Positions 44,407-52,204 of a stretch of DNA of 64,000 nt are shown piece by piece. The first letter of the stretch is position 1, and each line of letters opens with the position of its first letter. Below the pieces are notes generated by a model, which had not been told where the DNA came from, did no database searches, and worked only from the letters and a program-made list of their open reading frames with translations. Made by a program: the position numbers and the translations under genes. This DNA is from Promethearchaeota archaeon (GTDB taxonomy: Archaea; Asgardarchaeota; Lokiarchaeia; Sigyniarchaeales; Promethearchaeaceae): contig JAFGBS010000004.1 of NCBI GenBank assembly GCA_016933055.1, forward strand, positions 62,001 through 126,000, in the 5' to 3' direction.

Positions 44407-45807
44407 ATGATATCATATGATCAATTCTATCTTATGGTAATGATTTGCTTTTTCTTCTTATTAATTGGAATTAACTTAATGGATTTGGTACATTCGATTC
44501 GAAAAATTTTAAATAGAAATCACTTACATCATTGGTGGATTTGGTTTATATTCACCAAATTATTACCCTGTCTGCTGGTCTTCTTACCATTTTTCACGTC
44601 TTGGATCACGATTTCAACTCTAATATTCATCTCCATAACATGCATTTTACCAGTAGGAGTAAAAATACAACTAAACCGTAAGAAAATTCTTCTTCCTAAA
44701 TCTAAGCAAACCAAAAGGGGTAAAAGGATCTATATCGGAACACTGCAATCCCGAATTATCCCCAAACGATTTTACTTGTCAGAAACAGATTTAAAACGAC
44801 ACGTATTTATAACGGGACTTACCGGGATGGGTAAATCTAATTTCGTGAAGCATTTACTTTATCAGTTAACAAAACGATATTCTTCGGTTTCCTTTCTTTT
44901 AATCGAATTTAAAGGGGAATACAAAGAAATACAAAAACGAATACCACATATAACAATTCTACGACCGGGGGAAAACCTGAAAATTAATATATTCAATCCT
45001 ATTGATGAAGACCCAAAAATATATGCTGAGAAGTTAATGAATTTATTTACAGAATGTCAAATAATAACTTTTCAAGAGGAATATTCTGCTCAAATGGAAA
45101 AAATTTTCGTTGAATTGTTGTATGCCGTATGCTCTGACCCAAAAAGGAGGAGTTGGGAGGGATTCGACTATTATATTCAACAGTATATGAAACAACAAAA
45201 TACAAAATATTATAATCTCCATAACACCCTTTCGGGTATTGAGAATCGCATTCGCAGATTAAAGAACGGCCCCCTCAGAATGATATTTGGAAAGGAACAC
45301 GATTTCAATCTTAGCAAAATCATCCAAAATAACGTAATCATTGACTTAAGCAGTATAATTCAAAAAGGTGGAACTAAAAATGACGCAGTTTTTTTTTCAA
45401 ACATTATTTTTAATCACGTGTGGTTGTTTAATCTAAAAAAAGGACCAAGTACTGAGATTAACCATTTTACTCTAATTGAAGATTCTCAAATCTTACTCTC
45501 TCAAAAAATTGCAAAATATCTAACAACTACCACCTATCTAGAAGATTTTGCTTTGCTTTTACGAGGAACAGGAGAGTGTTTAATCACTATCAACACCCGA
45601 CCCACCATAAGTGAGGATGTCATGGCAAACGCCGGAGTTATAGTATCATTCCAATTAAGTTATGATCAAAATATTATGGGAAGACTCCTATCATTAAATG
45701 AAAATAAGTACTTCTATCTGACATTGTTGGATATCGGAGAGTGTTTAATTAAAACCAATTCAATTAAAACTCCATTAATGGTGAAAATTCCTCTGATTAA
45801 GAATTAA
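44407..45807 (+). CDS. membrane-anchored HerA/FtsK-type ATPase
   Basis: Two to three N-terminal membrane helices (about 8-30, 42-90) precede a HerA/VirD4-like ATPase: Walker A GLTGMGKSN (137-145), Walker B-like FTLIEDSQIL (about 353-362) with ED, and an arginine in the sensor region (NTRPTISED). Membrane anchoring plus this motor resembles DNA or protein translocation ATPases; a bona fide HerA would be soluble and beside NurA, which is absent. The start at 44407 is chosen by the TATA distance. Confidence 0.8.
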   Translation: MISYDQFYLMVMICFFFLLIGINLMDLVHSIRKILNRNHLHHWWIWFIFTKLLPCLLVFLPFFTSWITISTLIFISITCILPVGVKIQLNRKKILLPKSKQTKRGKRIYIGTLQSRIIPKRFYLSETDLKRHVFITGLTGMGKSNFVKHLLYQLTKRYSSVSFLLIEFKGEYKEIQKRIPHITILRPGENLKINIFNPIDEDPKIYAEKLMNLFTECQIITFQEEYSAQMEKIFVELLYAVCSDPKRRSWEGFDYYIQQYMKQQNTKYYNLHNTLSGIENRIRRLKNGPLRMIFGKEHDFNLSKIIQNNVIIDLSSIIQKGGTKNDAVFFSNIIFNHVWLFNLKKGPSTEINHFTLIEDSQILLSQKIAKYLTTTTYLEDFALLLRGTGECLITINTRPTISEDVMANAGVIVSFQLSYDQNIMGRLLSLNENKYFYLTLLDIGECLIKTNSIKTPLMVKIPLIKN

Positions 45808-45849
45808 CAAAGAATAGCTTTTTATGGGAGTATCAAAGTTTTTATTGTG

Positions 45850-47058
45850 ATGTTAGTAGGTATAATCGGTAAACCTTCCTCAGGAAAAAGCACATTTTTA
45901 AATGCTGCTTGTTTAACGGACGCTAAGGTGGGTGATTATCCTTTTACTACGATCGATCCCAACATCGGTACAGGTTATGTAGTTACACGATGTGTCTGCG
46001 AAGAATTAAACGTGATAGATAATCCAATAAATTCGCTCTGTATCGATCATAATCGCTATATCCCGATTAAATTATTGGATGTTGCGGGATTAGTTCCAGA
46101 TGCGCATCTTGGTAAAGGATTAGGAAATAAATTTTTAAGCGAACTTAGTAGAGCTGACGTTTTATTACACATTTTAGATATTTCAGGTGAATTAGACTTA
46201 GAGGGTAATAAATGTGAAAACGGTTCACATGACCCTTATGAGGATATTGAATTTTTAGAACGAGAGATAAATTTATGGTTTAAAGATATATTACTAAGAA
46301 CCGATTGGCGGAAGTTTGCTAATAAAGTAGCAATGGAAAAAACCAATCTAGCGGAGGCACTATATGAACGATTATCTGGTTTGTCCATTCAAAAAAAGCA
46401 CATAATTAAAGCACTCGAACAATCAAAATTAAATATGGAGCACCCCGATAGGTGGACTGAAATCGATATAGAACATTTTTCGAAAATCCTACGGATAATT
46501 TCTAAACCGATTGTAATTATAGCAAATAAAATTGACAAAAAAAATTCTGCTGTTAATTTCCAAAAAATTAAAAACAAAATCACTAGTCCAATTATCCCTT
46601 GTTCGTCCTTGGCGGAATTTTACCTTAGAAAATTATCAGAGAAAAATCTAATATCCTATAGACCAGGAGCATCCTCTTTCAAAATTATTGATGAACAGAA
46701 AATAAGCTCTAATGACCAATCTATCTTGAATGATATCCTCACCAAAATCTTACATCTGTATGGAAGTACTGGTATTCAGGATGCATTAAATACGGCAGTA
46801 TTCGATGTTTTAGATAATATTGTGGTGTATCCCGTCCACGATGAAAAGAAATTCATGGATCATGATGGAAATATATTACCTGATGCGTATTTAGTCCCTA
46901 AAAATATGAATTTGAAAGAATTCATTCAAACGAAGATCCACTCGGATCTTGCGAAGAACTTCATCTATGCTTTAGATGCACGAACCAAATTACGTTTGGG
47001 AGAGAATCATGAACTTAAGAATAACGATATTATCAAGGTAGTTTCTGCAACGCGTTAA
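45850..47058 (+). CDS. YchF/OBG-family GTPase, archaeal type
   Basis: P-loop GKPSSGKST (7-15), the switch region with DYPFTTIDPNIG, G3 DVAGLVP (about 77), G4 NKID (about 226) and a C-terminal TGS domain (about 330-402). A helical insert (about 115-200) matches the archaeal/eukaryotic Ygr210-like group. Such proteins bind ribosomes. GTG 45847 directly precedes the chosen ATG. Its 3' end overlaps a tiny gene on the other strand. Confidence 0.9.
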   Translation: MLVGIIGKPSSGKSTFLNAACLTDAKVGDYPFTTIDPNIGTGYVVTRCVCEELNVIDNPINSLCIDHNRYIPIKLLDVAGLVPDAHLGKGLGNKFLSELSRADVLLHILDISGELDLEGNKCENGSHDPYEDIEFLEREINLWFKDILLRTDWRKFANKVAMEKTNLAEALYERLSGLSIQKKHIIKALEQSKLNMEHPDRWTEIDIEHFSKILRIISKPIVIIANKIDKKNSAVNFQKIKNKITSPIIPCSSLAEFYLRKLSEKNLISYRPGASSFKIIDEQKISSNDQSILNDILTKILHLYGSTGIQDALNTAVFDVLDNIVVYPVHDEKKFMDHDGNILPDAYLVPKNMNLKEFIQTKIHSDLAKNFIYALDARTKLRLGENHELKNNDIIKVVSATR

Positions 47059-47180
47059 TCGGATTCTCCCCGACTGGATAATATTATATATAATACAATA
47101 ATCCCGATTAAAGCTACTCCGAGTAATTGCAAAAGCAGCTTATATCCACTTAAATCCCAGCCCGGAACTTGTAAAAACAT
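47055..47180 (-). CDS. 41-residue single-span membrane protein
   Basis: ATG to TAA, 41 residues: a short polar start (MFLQVPGWDLSGYK), one membrane helix (about 15-34) and a charged end (SSRGESD). GAGGT lies 4 nt before the ATG, and the TATA element at 47231-47242 reads also on the minus strand, predicting a transcript start about 30 nt before the gene. The last 4 nt overlap the stop of the YchF-like gene. Function unknown. Confidence 0.55.
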   Translation of the reverse strand: MFLQVPGWDLSGYKLLLQLLGVALIGIIVLYIILSSRGESD

Positions 47181-47230
47181 TAAAACCTCACTTATGATTC
47201 GGTATTGTGACTTCTTAAAAAGTATTTTGG

Positions 47231-47242
47231 TTTATATACTTC
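47231..47242. promoter_or_regulatory. bidirectional TATA element
   Basis: TTTATATACTTC lies about 25 nt before the ATG of the radical-SAM gene (47259, leaderless) and, read on the other strand, about 25 nt before the predicted start of the small membrane-protein transcript. Confidence 0.5.
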
Positions 47243-47258
47243 ATTTTAGAGAAATGGT

Positions 47259-48854
47259 ATGAAAACGTCTCATACTGAAGTCAAGGTAGTTTTAATCCAA
47301 CCTATAACTCTTTTCACCAAGTCTTTTAATTTTAAAAACACAGTAATTACTCACCTACTCAAGATTGCCACCTGCTTGAAAAATCGATTAAACAGATATC
47401 CTGTAAAAATTGAAGTTGTTAACTTAATAGATGAAGAAGTTTATCGACCAACCTCTATCAATGAATATCCTCGCCATATACGAAGTTTAAAAACGTTTTT
47501 TGATAGATATAATAATGAAGAGAACCTCATCTTTGGGATATCTTGTTTCTCATCAAATTTTTATATTTCTACCTTAGCGTTAGCGAAATTATTACGAAAA
47601 GATTATCCAAAATCTCTTATTTGTGTTGGAGGTTATCAAGTAAATTATTTCCCAGAGGAATTCGTTTTTCCGAAACAAATTGAAAGTGAATCCATTCCTT
47701 TGAAATTATTTGATTACATTTTTTTAGGAGAAGCAGATTATGTTTTTGCTGAGGTCATAAAGCGAAATATTGATAGAGGAGATATTACATCTCAGAGTAC
47801 AGAGGAATGCAAAATCGTCCAGTGCGGTTTAGTGGATAACATAGAACAATTACCGTTTATCGATTATTCCTTGTTAAAAATCCCTCACTCTCCGTTTCTA
47901 TTTGTACCTATTTATTTTTCTTTGGGATGTCCTTTTAATTGCAAATTTTGTGGCGATTTTCGAAACATCTATAAACCAAAGAAAAGATGGCGCTTTACTA
48001 GTCCAACAGACGGATTCTCTCGTTTGAAACATTTGATAAAATATTATTCTGATAAAGATATCCAGATACAAATTTTCGATCCGTTATGGACATATCCAGA
48101 ATGGAGATTAAAATTTTATAATCTTTTACTAAAGGAAAATATCGCTCAGGACTTTTGGGCAGAAATAAGAATCGATCAATTCTCTTTAAAGGAATTGGAT
48201 TATCTAAAAAATTTGAATTTTACTCTTGCATTCGGTTTAGAGTCTGGTGATCCTCAAATGTTACGCATAATGAATAAAACTTCACATCCAAAAAAGTACT
48301 TATCAAGGTTTGAAATTCTTACATCTGAGCTAAATTCTGCTGAAATATATGTGATTTGTAATATATTACTTGGTCATCCTGGAGAGACAGCCAATTCCCT
48401 CTGTAAAACTTCGGAATATATTGAGAGAATTAGTAAAAATCTTTCTAATTTCTTGCCGAGTGTTTCGAAATATATGCTAATCCCCGGGAGTGATATTTAT
48501 AACGAACAACAATATTATCAAGATACCTTTCAGACGAGGTTTTATTATCCTCATTATTGGACAATCCCAAAAAACTCTCAAATCTTATCTGGAATGGTGG
48601 ATCCATCTAAAAACCTTACTTACATGGATATTATTCGATTTATGTCTATATTCATTCCCGATTTGGAAAAAAAAAGCATTAATACCTTACAGCGATTAAA
48701 AAATCGGTATTTTATTTTCCAAAGATATCTTAATAAGATGATTTTTGGCTCACGAAATTATTGGAAAAAAGAAGCAGTAACTGAATATAATACATTCGGC
48801 GCTGAAATGAATCCATTAATTGAAACAAAACATTTTTGGAGAGATGTGTTTTAA
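47259..48854 (+). CDS. radical-SAM protein with cobalamin-binding-like N terminus
   Basis: The N-terminal 170 residues resemble a B12-binding Rossmann domain (VVLIQPITL, GISCFSSNFYIST, ICVGGYQVNYFPEEF) but without the DxHxxG histidine. The radical-SAM cluster cysteines are Cys 224, 228 and 231 in GCPFNCKFC. The barrel follows (FGLESGDPQML about 325-336). The type is class B radical methylases and relatives; substrate unknown. The TATA distance suggests a leaderless mRNA starting at this ATG. Confidence 0.85.
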   Translation: MKTSHTEVKVVLIQPITLFTKSFNFKNTVITHLLKIATCLKNRLNRYPVKIEVVNLIDEEVYRPTSINEYPRHIRSLKTFFDRYNNEENLIFGISCFSSNFYISTLALAKLLRKDYPKSLICVGGYQVNYFPEEFVFPKQIESESIPLKLFDYIFLGEADYVFAEVIKRNIDRGDITSQSTEECKIVQCGLVDNIEQLPFIDYSLLKIPHSPFLFVPIYFSLGCPFNCKFCGDFRNIYKPKKRWRFTSPTDGFSRLKHLIKYYSDKDIQIQIFDPLWTYPEWRLKFYNLLLKENIAQDFWAEIRIDQFSLKELDYLKNLNFTLAFGLESGDPQMLRIMNKTSHPKKYLSRFEILTSELNSAEIYVICNILLGHPGETANSLCKTSEYIERISKNLSNFLPSVSKYMLIPGSDIYNEQQYYQDTFQTRFYYPHYWTIPKNSQILSGMVDPSKNLTYMDIIRFMSIFIPDLEKKSINTLQRLKNRYFIFQRYLNKMIFGSRNYWKKEAVTEYNTFGAEMNPLIETKHFWRDVF

Positions 48855-48926
48855 TTTTGAAGGGTTTTAAATATATAAATAGACATTCAAATTGCTGACA
48901 AACTCCTTCAGCATAAAAAAGCCAAA

Positions 48927-49046
48927 GTGATTCAATTGGATAAAAAGAAACTATGTGCTACTATGTCTTTGCTTCTAGGGTTATCATATGGTTTATCTCT
49001 GGCTGCAACCGGAATTAGTATCCCAATGCCAGGGTTTGGTCCATAA
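48927..49046 (+). CDS. 39-residue single-span membrane protein
   Basis: GTG start, 39 residues: MIQLDKKKLCATMSLLLGL opens a basic N terminus and one hydrophobic helix (about 9-29), then GISIPMPGFGP. A TATA-like TTTAAATATATAAATAG (about 48864-48880) predicts a transcript starting near 48898. No clear Shine-Dalgarno site, and TTG 48936 is an alternative start. Function unknown. Confidence 0.45.
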   Translation: MIQLDKKKLCATMSLLLGLSYGLSLAATGISIPMPGFGP

Positions 49047-49104
49047 AAAATGTAAATTGATAATTACATTTGTTCCCTTTTTTTTATTTAAAATTAACAA
49101 AAAA

Positions 49105-49177
49105 TGGACGTAAGGGGACTTGAACCCCTGACTTCTTGAGTGCAAGTCAAGCTATCTTCCAACTGATATATACGCCC
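49105..49177 (-). tRNA. tRNA-Ala (TGC)
   Basis: Acceptor GGGCGTA/TACGTCC with one G-T pair, anticodon stem CTTGA/TCAAG with loop CTTGCAC (TGC), discriminator A. CCA not encoded. Confidence 0.95.
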
Positions 49178-49278
49178 TTGCTTGTTTCTTTTCAATCTTT
49201 GGTTGATTTTAATTTTTTTGGATTTCCTTTTGATGATAAATAACAGAAAACAACAAATAATCGAATATATTAACATTA

Positions 49279-49938
49279 ATGAGTAAATTGAACTTTCAGC
49301 ATAGAACCTTTGTCTCACTCTTGTCTAGTGGATTGGATAGCCCTATTGCAACATATTTGATGCTCAAAAAGGGATTTGATGGGATTTTATTATCTTTTAA
49401 GGTTTCTAACCAAAATGACACCCGTTTTAATGCTAAGATACGAAAAATTGCACATCATCTTAAACAGATAACTAATAAAAAACTAGTACTTTATATTATA
49501 AACCATAAAGAAACCTTAGAGAAATTTGTGGAGCAAGGAAAACGGAAATTAACTTGTCTTTTCTGCAAATCTTTTATGTTATACTCAGCGTCCGTATTAG
49601 CACAAAATTTAAACGCAGAATTTATTGTTACTGGGGATATTTTGGGAGAACAAGCAAGCCAAACACTTACAAACATTTCCGCTGTTCAGAATATAGTAAA
49701 CGATATACCAGTAATTCGTCCCCTTGTAGGGTTTGAAAAAAAAGATGTATTGAAATTATCTCACACGTTGGGATTTTATGAATTATCTACTTTACCCGAT
49801 ATTCAATGCACTTTTAATCCCTTGTATCCGGAAACCCAGGCAGATATAGAAGAGATCCGAAATTCCATTCAAAATATGAATTTCTCATCTAATTCTCAAA
49901 TTAAATTAAAAAATGCTCAAATGATAATTGTTGAGTAA
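49279..49938 (+). CDS. ThiI-like PP-loop sulfurtransferase without THUMP domain
   Basis: PP-loop SSGLDS (16-21) and GDILGEQASQTLTNI (about 117-131) match the catalytic part of the 4-thiouridine synthase ThiI. The N-terminal ferredoxin-like/THUMP domains that bind tRNA are missing, and so is a rhodanese domain. A CxxC (CLFC, about 93-96) may hold sulfur or zinc. The 219-residue form may work with a separate tRNA-binding partner or serve thiamine synthesis. The 3' end overlaps the SWIM gene by 38 nt. Confidence 0.82.
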   Translation: MSKLNFQHRTFVSLLSSGLDSPIATYLMLKKGFDGILLSFKVSNQNDTRFNAKIRKIAHHLKQITNKKLVLYIINHKETLEKFVEQGKRKLTCLFCKSFMLYSASVLAQNLNAEFIVTGDILGEQASQTLTNISAVQNIVNDIPVIRPLVGFEKKDVLKLSHTLGFYELSTLPDIQCTFNPLYPETQADIEEIRNSIQNMNFSSNSQIKLKNAQMIIVE

Positions 49939-50341
49939 CTTTTTCCTTAAAATTTTCATCTCTTTCTACTATTTCAATGGATTGAGGATTCTTCTTTGTC
50001 AATTCCGCCACAATTCCTTGTGCTATAAGATGTTTACAGTAATATTTCCTATTTTTTAAAATCCCCTGAAGATAAAAATCCATACAACTGCAATATTTTT
50101 TGGGATACAATAAGTAATCTCTATCTGTTCCTAACTTCATCCACACAATCCGACTTGAGGGTATGAACGTAACTTTTACAATCTCCCCCATTATTTCCTT
50201 TACCTTGGAAATCTGTTCTATAGAAAAGAGTTTTGAAAGACGGTCAATGCTTTCGATAGTTAAAATCCCTTTTTGGGCAATATTTTTTAAAATATCCTCG
50301 AATTCTTTATCGATTTCGTCATTAATGGTTTTCGTTGGCAC
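49901..50341 (-). CDS. SWIM zinc-finger protein
   Basis: CxC (Cys 84, 86) followed by CKH (Cys 102, His 104) with Phe-rich spacing is the SWIM pattern CxCxnCxH. SWIM proteins bind DNA or partner proteins; in archaea some act with RadA paralogues. The 146-residue protein has helices before the finger (about 8-55). Target unknown. Confidence 0.82.
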   Translation of the reverse strand: MPTKTINDEIDKEFEDILKNIAQKGILTIESIDRLSKLFSIEQISKVKEIMGEIVKVTFIPSSRIVWMKLGTDRDYLLYPKKYCSCMDFYLQGILKNRKYYCKHLIAQGIVAELTKKNPQSIEIVERDENFKEKVTQQLSFEHFLI

Positions 50342-50383
50342 CTTACAAAAATAATAAAATTAATGTCTTATATGTATTAACAA

Positions 50384-50458
50384 TGCTTCCGCCGGGATTT
50401 GAACCCGGGTGACGAGGGTGAAAGCCTCGCATGCTTGACCGAACTACATTACGGAAGC
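50384..50458 (-). tRNA. tRNA-Glu (TTC)
   Basis: Acceptor GCTTCCG/CGGAAGC, anticodon stem CGAGG/CCTCG with loop CTTTCAC (TTC), discriminator A. A near copy of tRNA-Glu(CTC) at 17036. CCA not encoded. Confidence 0.96.
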
Positions 50459-50486
50459 GAGAATATAGGGACTAATTTGGAATCAG

Positions 50487-50494
50487 ATTTAAAT
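50487..50494 (+). promoter_or_regulatory. TATA box of glycosyltransferase gene
   Basis: ATTTAAAT is centred 25 nt before the ATG at 50515, giving a leaderless transcript. Confidence 0.55.
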
Positions 50495-50514
50495 TTTTCC
50501 CAAATCACCAATCT

Positions 50515-51813
50515 ATGAGGATACAATTGCACAAACCTTTTGATGTCGGATATTTTACTCCTAGATTTTTTCCCGCTATTGCTGGGGGTGAATTTTATAT
50601 ATTAAATCTTGCAAGGCAGATGCTAGAACATAAAGATAACCCTTTAATTTATTGCTCAACAAGTATTGATTTTAAAGGAATTCGTACCCCAAAAGGTTTA
50701 CATATCTCTTCTGAACATCCTAATTACTATTCTTATATGAAAATTCCTCTTAAACGTCTAAATCCAGAATATTCAACACGTAGTTCCACGCTAAAACACA
50801 TATTTAATCATTTAGAAATTCCATATAATCCGATTTTTGCAAACTTATTGAAAATTGGACCCAATCATTCTCAATTCTTTTCTGAAATCATGAATTTAAA
50901 CAAAAAGGAGCTCAAGAAACATCACATCATCCATTCTACCTATCTTCCCTATGCGACGATCTTATTTGCTTATATTTATTCTCGTATCCTTGGAGTCCCC
51001 TCCATATGCACACCATTCTTCCACATTTACAATCCTAGATATCAAGAACAGACTTATATTTCCCTTCTTAGGCTCTTTGAAAAAATCATTGCTTGTACCC
51101 ATACTGAGAAAAAATTTTTAGTGGATAATGGCCTTACTCCTCAGAGGATCGAAGTAATACCAATGGGTGTTGATCCCGAGCTATATAAAACACGAATTCT
51201 TACCCATTCGGGCAAAGTAAAGAGTTTCTCTAAATTTTACAACCTTTCTCATCCATTTGTTTTATTTTGTGGGCATAAAAATTATGAAAAAGGGGCAATA
51301 AGCGTCCTACAAGCTGCACTCATTGCTAAGAAAGATATTGGGGATTTGATTTATGTATTTATAGGTCCTAGTACTCCAGCATTTGATATTGAATTAAAAA
51401 AAGCTAGACGCCAAGGTCTTAAAGTATTAAATCTCACCCCTGATAATCTTTCTGGTTATTATGATTGGAGAAAGATTTCTGCATTTCAAGAATGCGAATT
51501 TTATATTATGCCAAGTCGCTCGGATGCTTATGGAATAGCTTATTTAGAAGCATGGGCTTCCAAAAAATCAGTCATAGGTGCTGACAACCCCGTCATGCGT
51601 GAAGTCATTAGACATGAGAAAGATGGTATTTTGGTAGAATTTGATAACATTTCTCAAATAGCTGAAAATATTGTTTTTTTATGTAATAATCCTGACATAA
51701 CCGAGGAAATGGGCTTTTTAGGATATTCAAAAATTAATCGGAGTAATAACTGGGATTATATTTATCGATGTACCATGGATGTATATAAGCAACTTGTCAA
51801 ATTTGATGCATAA
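50515..51813 (+). CDS. GT4-type glycosyltransferase
   Basis: GT-B fold with two Rossmann halves: FFPAIAGGEFYILNLARQM near residue 20 is the acceptor-side glycine loop, and the C-terminal half has IMPSRSDAYGIAYLEAWASKKSVIGAD (about 327-353), the nucleotide-sugar E-x7-E-like motif. GVDPELY (about 221-227) is the typical linker. It probably adds a sugar to a lipid or protein glycan. Stand-alone gene with its own TATA box, between two tRNA genes. Confidence 0.92.
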   Translation: MRIQLHKPFDVGYFTPRFFPAIAGGEFYILNLARQMLEHKDNPLIYCSTSIDFKGIRTPKGLHISSEHPNYYSYMKIPLKRLNPEYSTRSSTLKHIFNHLEIPYNPIFANLLKIGPNHSQFFSEIMNLNKKELKKHHIIHSTYLPYATILFAYIYSRILGVPSICTPFFHIYNPRYQEQTYISLLRLFEKIIACTHTEKKFLVDNGLTPQRIEVIPMGVDPELYKTRILTHSGKVKSFSKFYNLSHPFVLFCGHKNYEKGAISVLQAALIAKKDIGDLIYVFIGPSTPAFDIELKKARRQGLKVLNLTPDNLSGYYDWRKISAFQECEFYIMPSRSDAYGIAYLEAWASKKSVIGADNPVMREVIRHEKDGILVEFDNISQIAENIVFLCNNPDITEEMGFLGYSKINRSNNWDYIYRCTMDVYKQLVKFDA

Positions 51814-51821
51814 TGAAAATG

Positions 51822-51894
51822 CGGGCCGGGCACGACTCGAACGTGCGACCACCCGGTTAACAGCCGAGCACTCTACCAACTAAGCTACCGACCC
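51822..51894 (-). tRNA. tRNA-Asn (GTT)
   Basis: Acceptor GGGTCGG/CCGGCCC, anticodon loop CTGTTAA (GTT), T loop TTCGAGT, discriminator G. CCA not encoded. Confidence 0.96.
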
Positions 51895-51979
51895 AAGGAT
51901 CTATTGAGTTTATTATTGCTCAATTTAAAATTTTTTCGATATAAAGAAATTATATTCAGGTAATGAAATAATTTAAAAA

Positions 51980-52058
51980 TGGTAGCGGGGGTTAGATTTG
52001 AACTAACGATCTCAGGGTTATGAGCCCTGCAGCCTAAACCAAGCTAGCCCACCCCGCT
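51980..52058 (-). tRNA. initiator tRNA-Met (CAT)
   Basis: Acceptor AGCGGGG/CCCCGCT starts with the A1-U72 pair of archaeal initiators; anticodon stem CAGGG/CCCTG with loop CTCATAA (CAT). The 3' CCA is encoded, unlike the other tRNAs here. Coordinates include CCA. Confidence 0.96.
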
Positions 52059-52204
52059 TAGCTAGTAATTACAGAAATAAAAACCCCTAATTAATCGAAA
52101 AGGATCCTTCTGAAATATCGCTACAAAAAATGTGAATTGCACAATAATTAAAAATTTTTGTAATTTCTACTCGGAATCGAAAAGGAACACATCAAAATCT
52201 TAAT

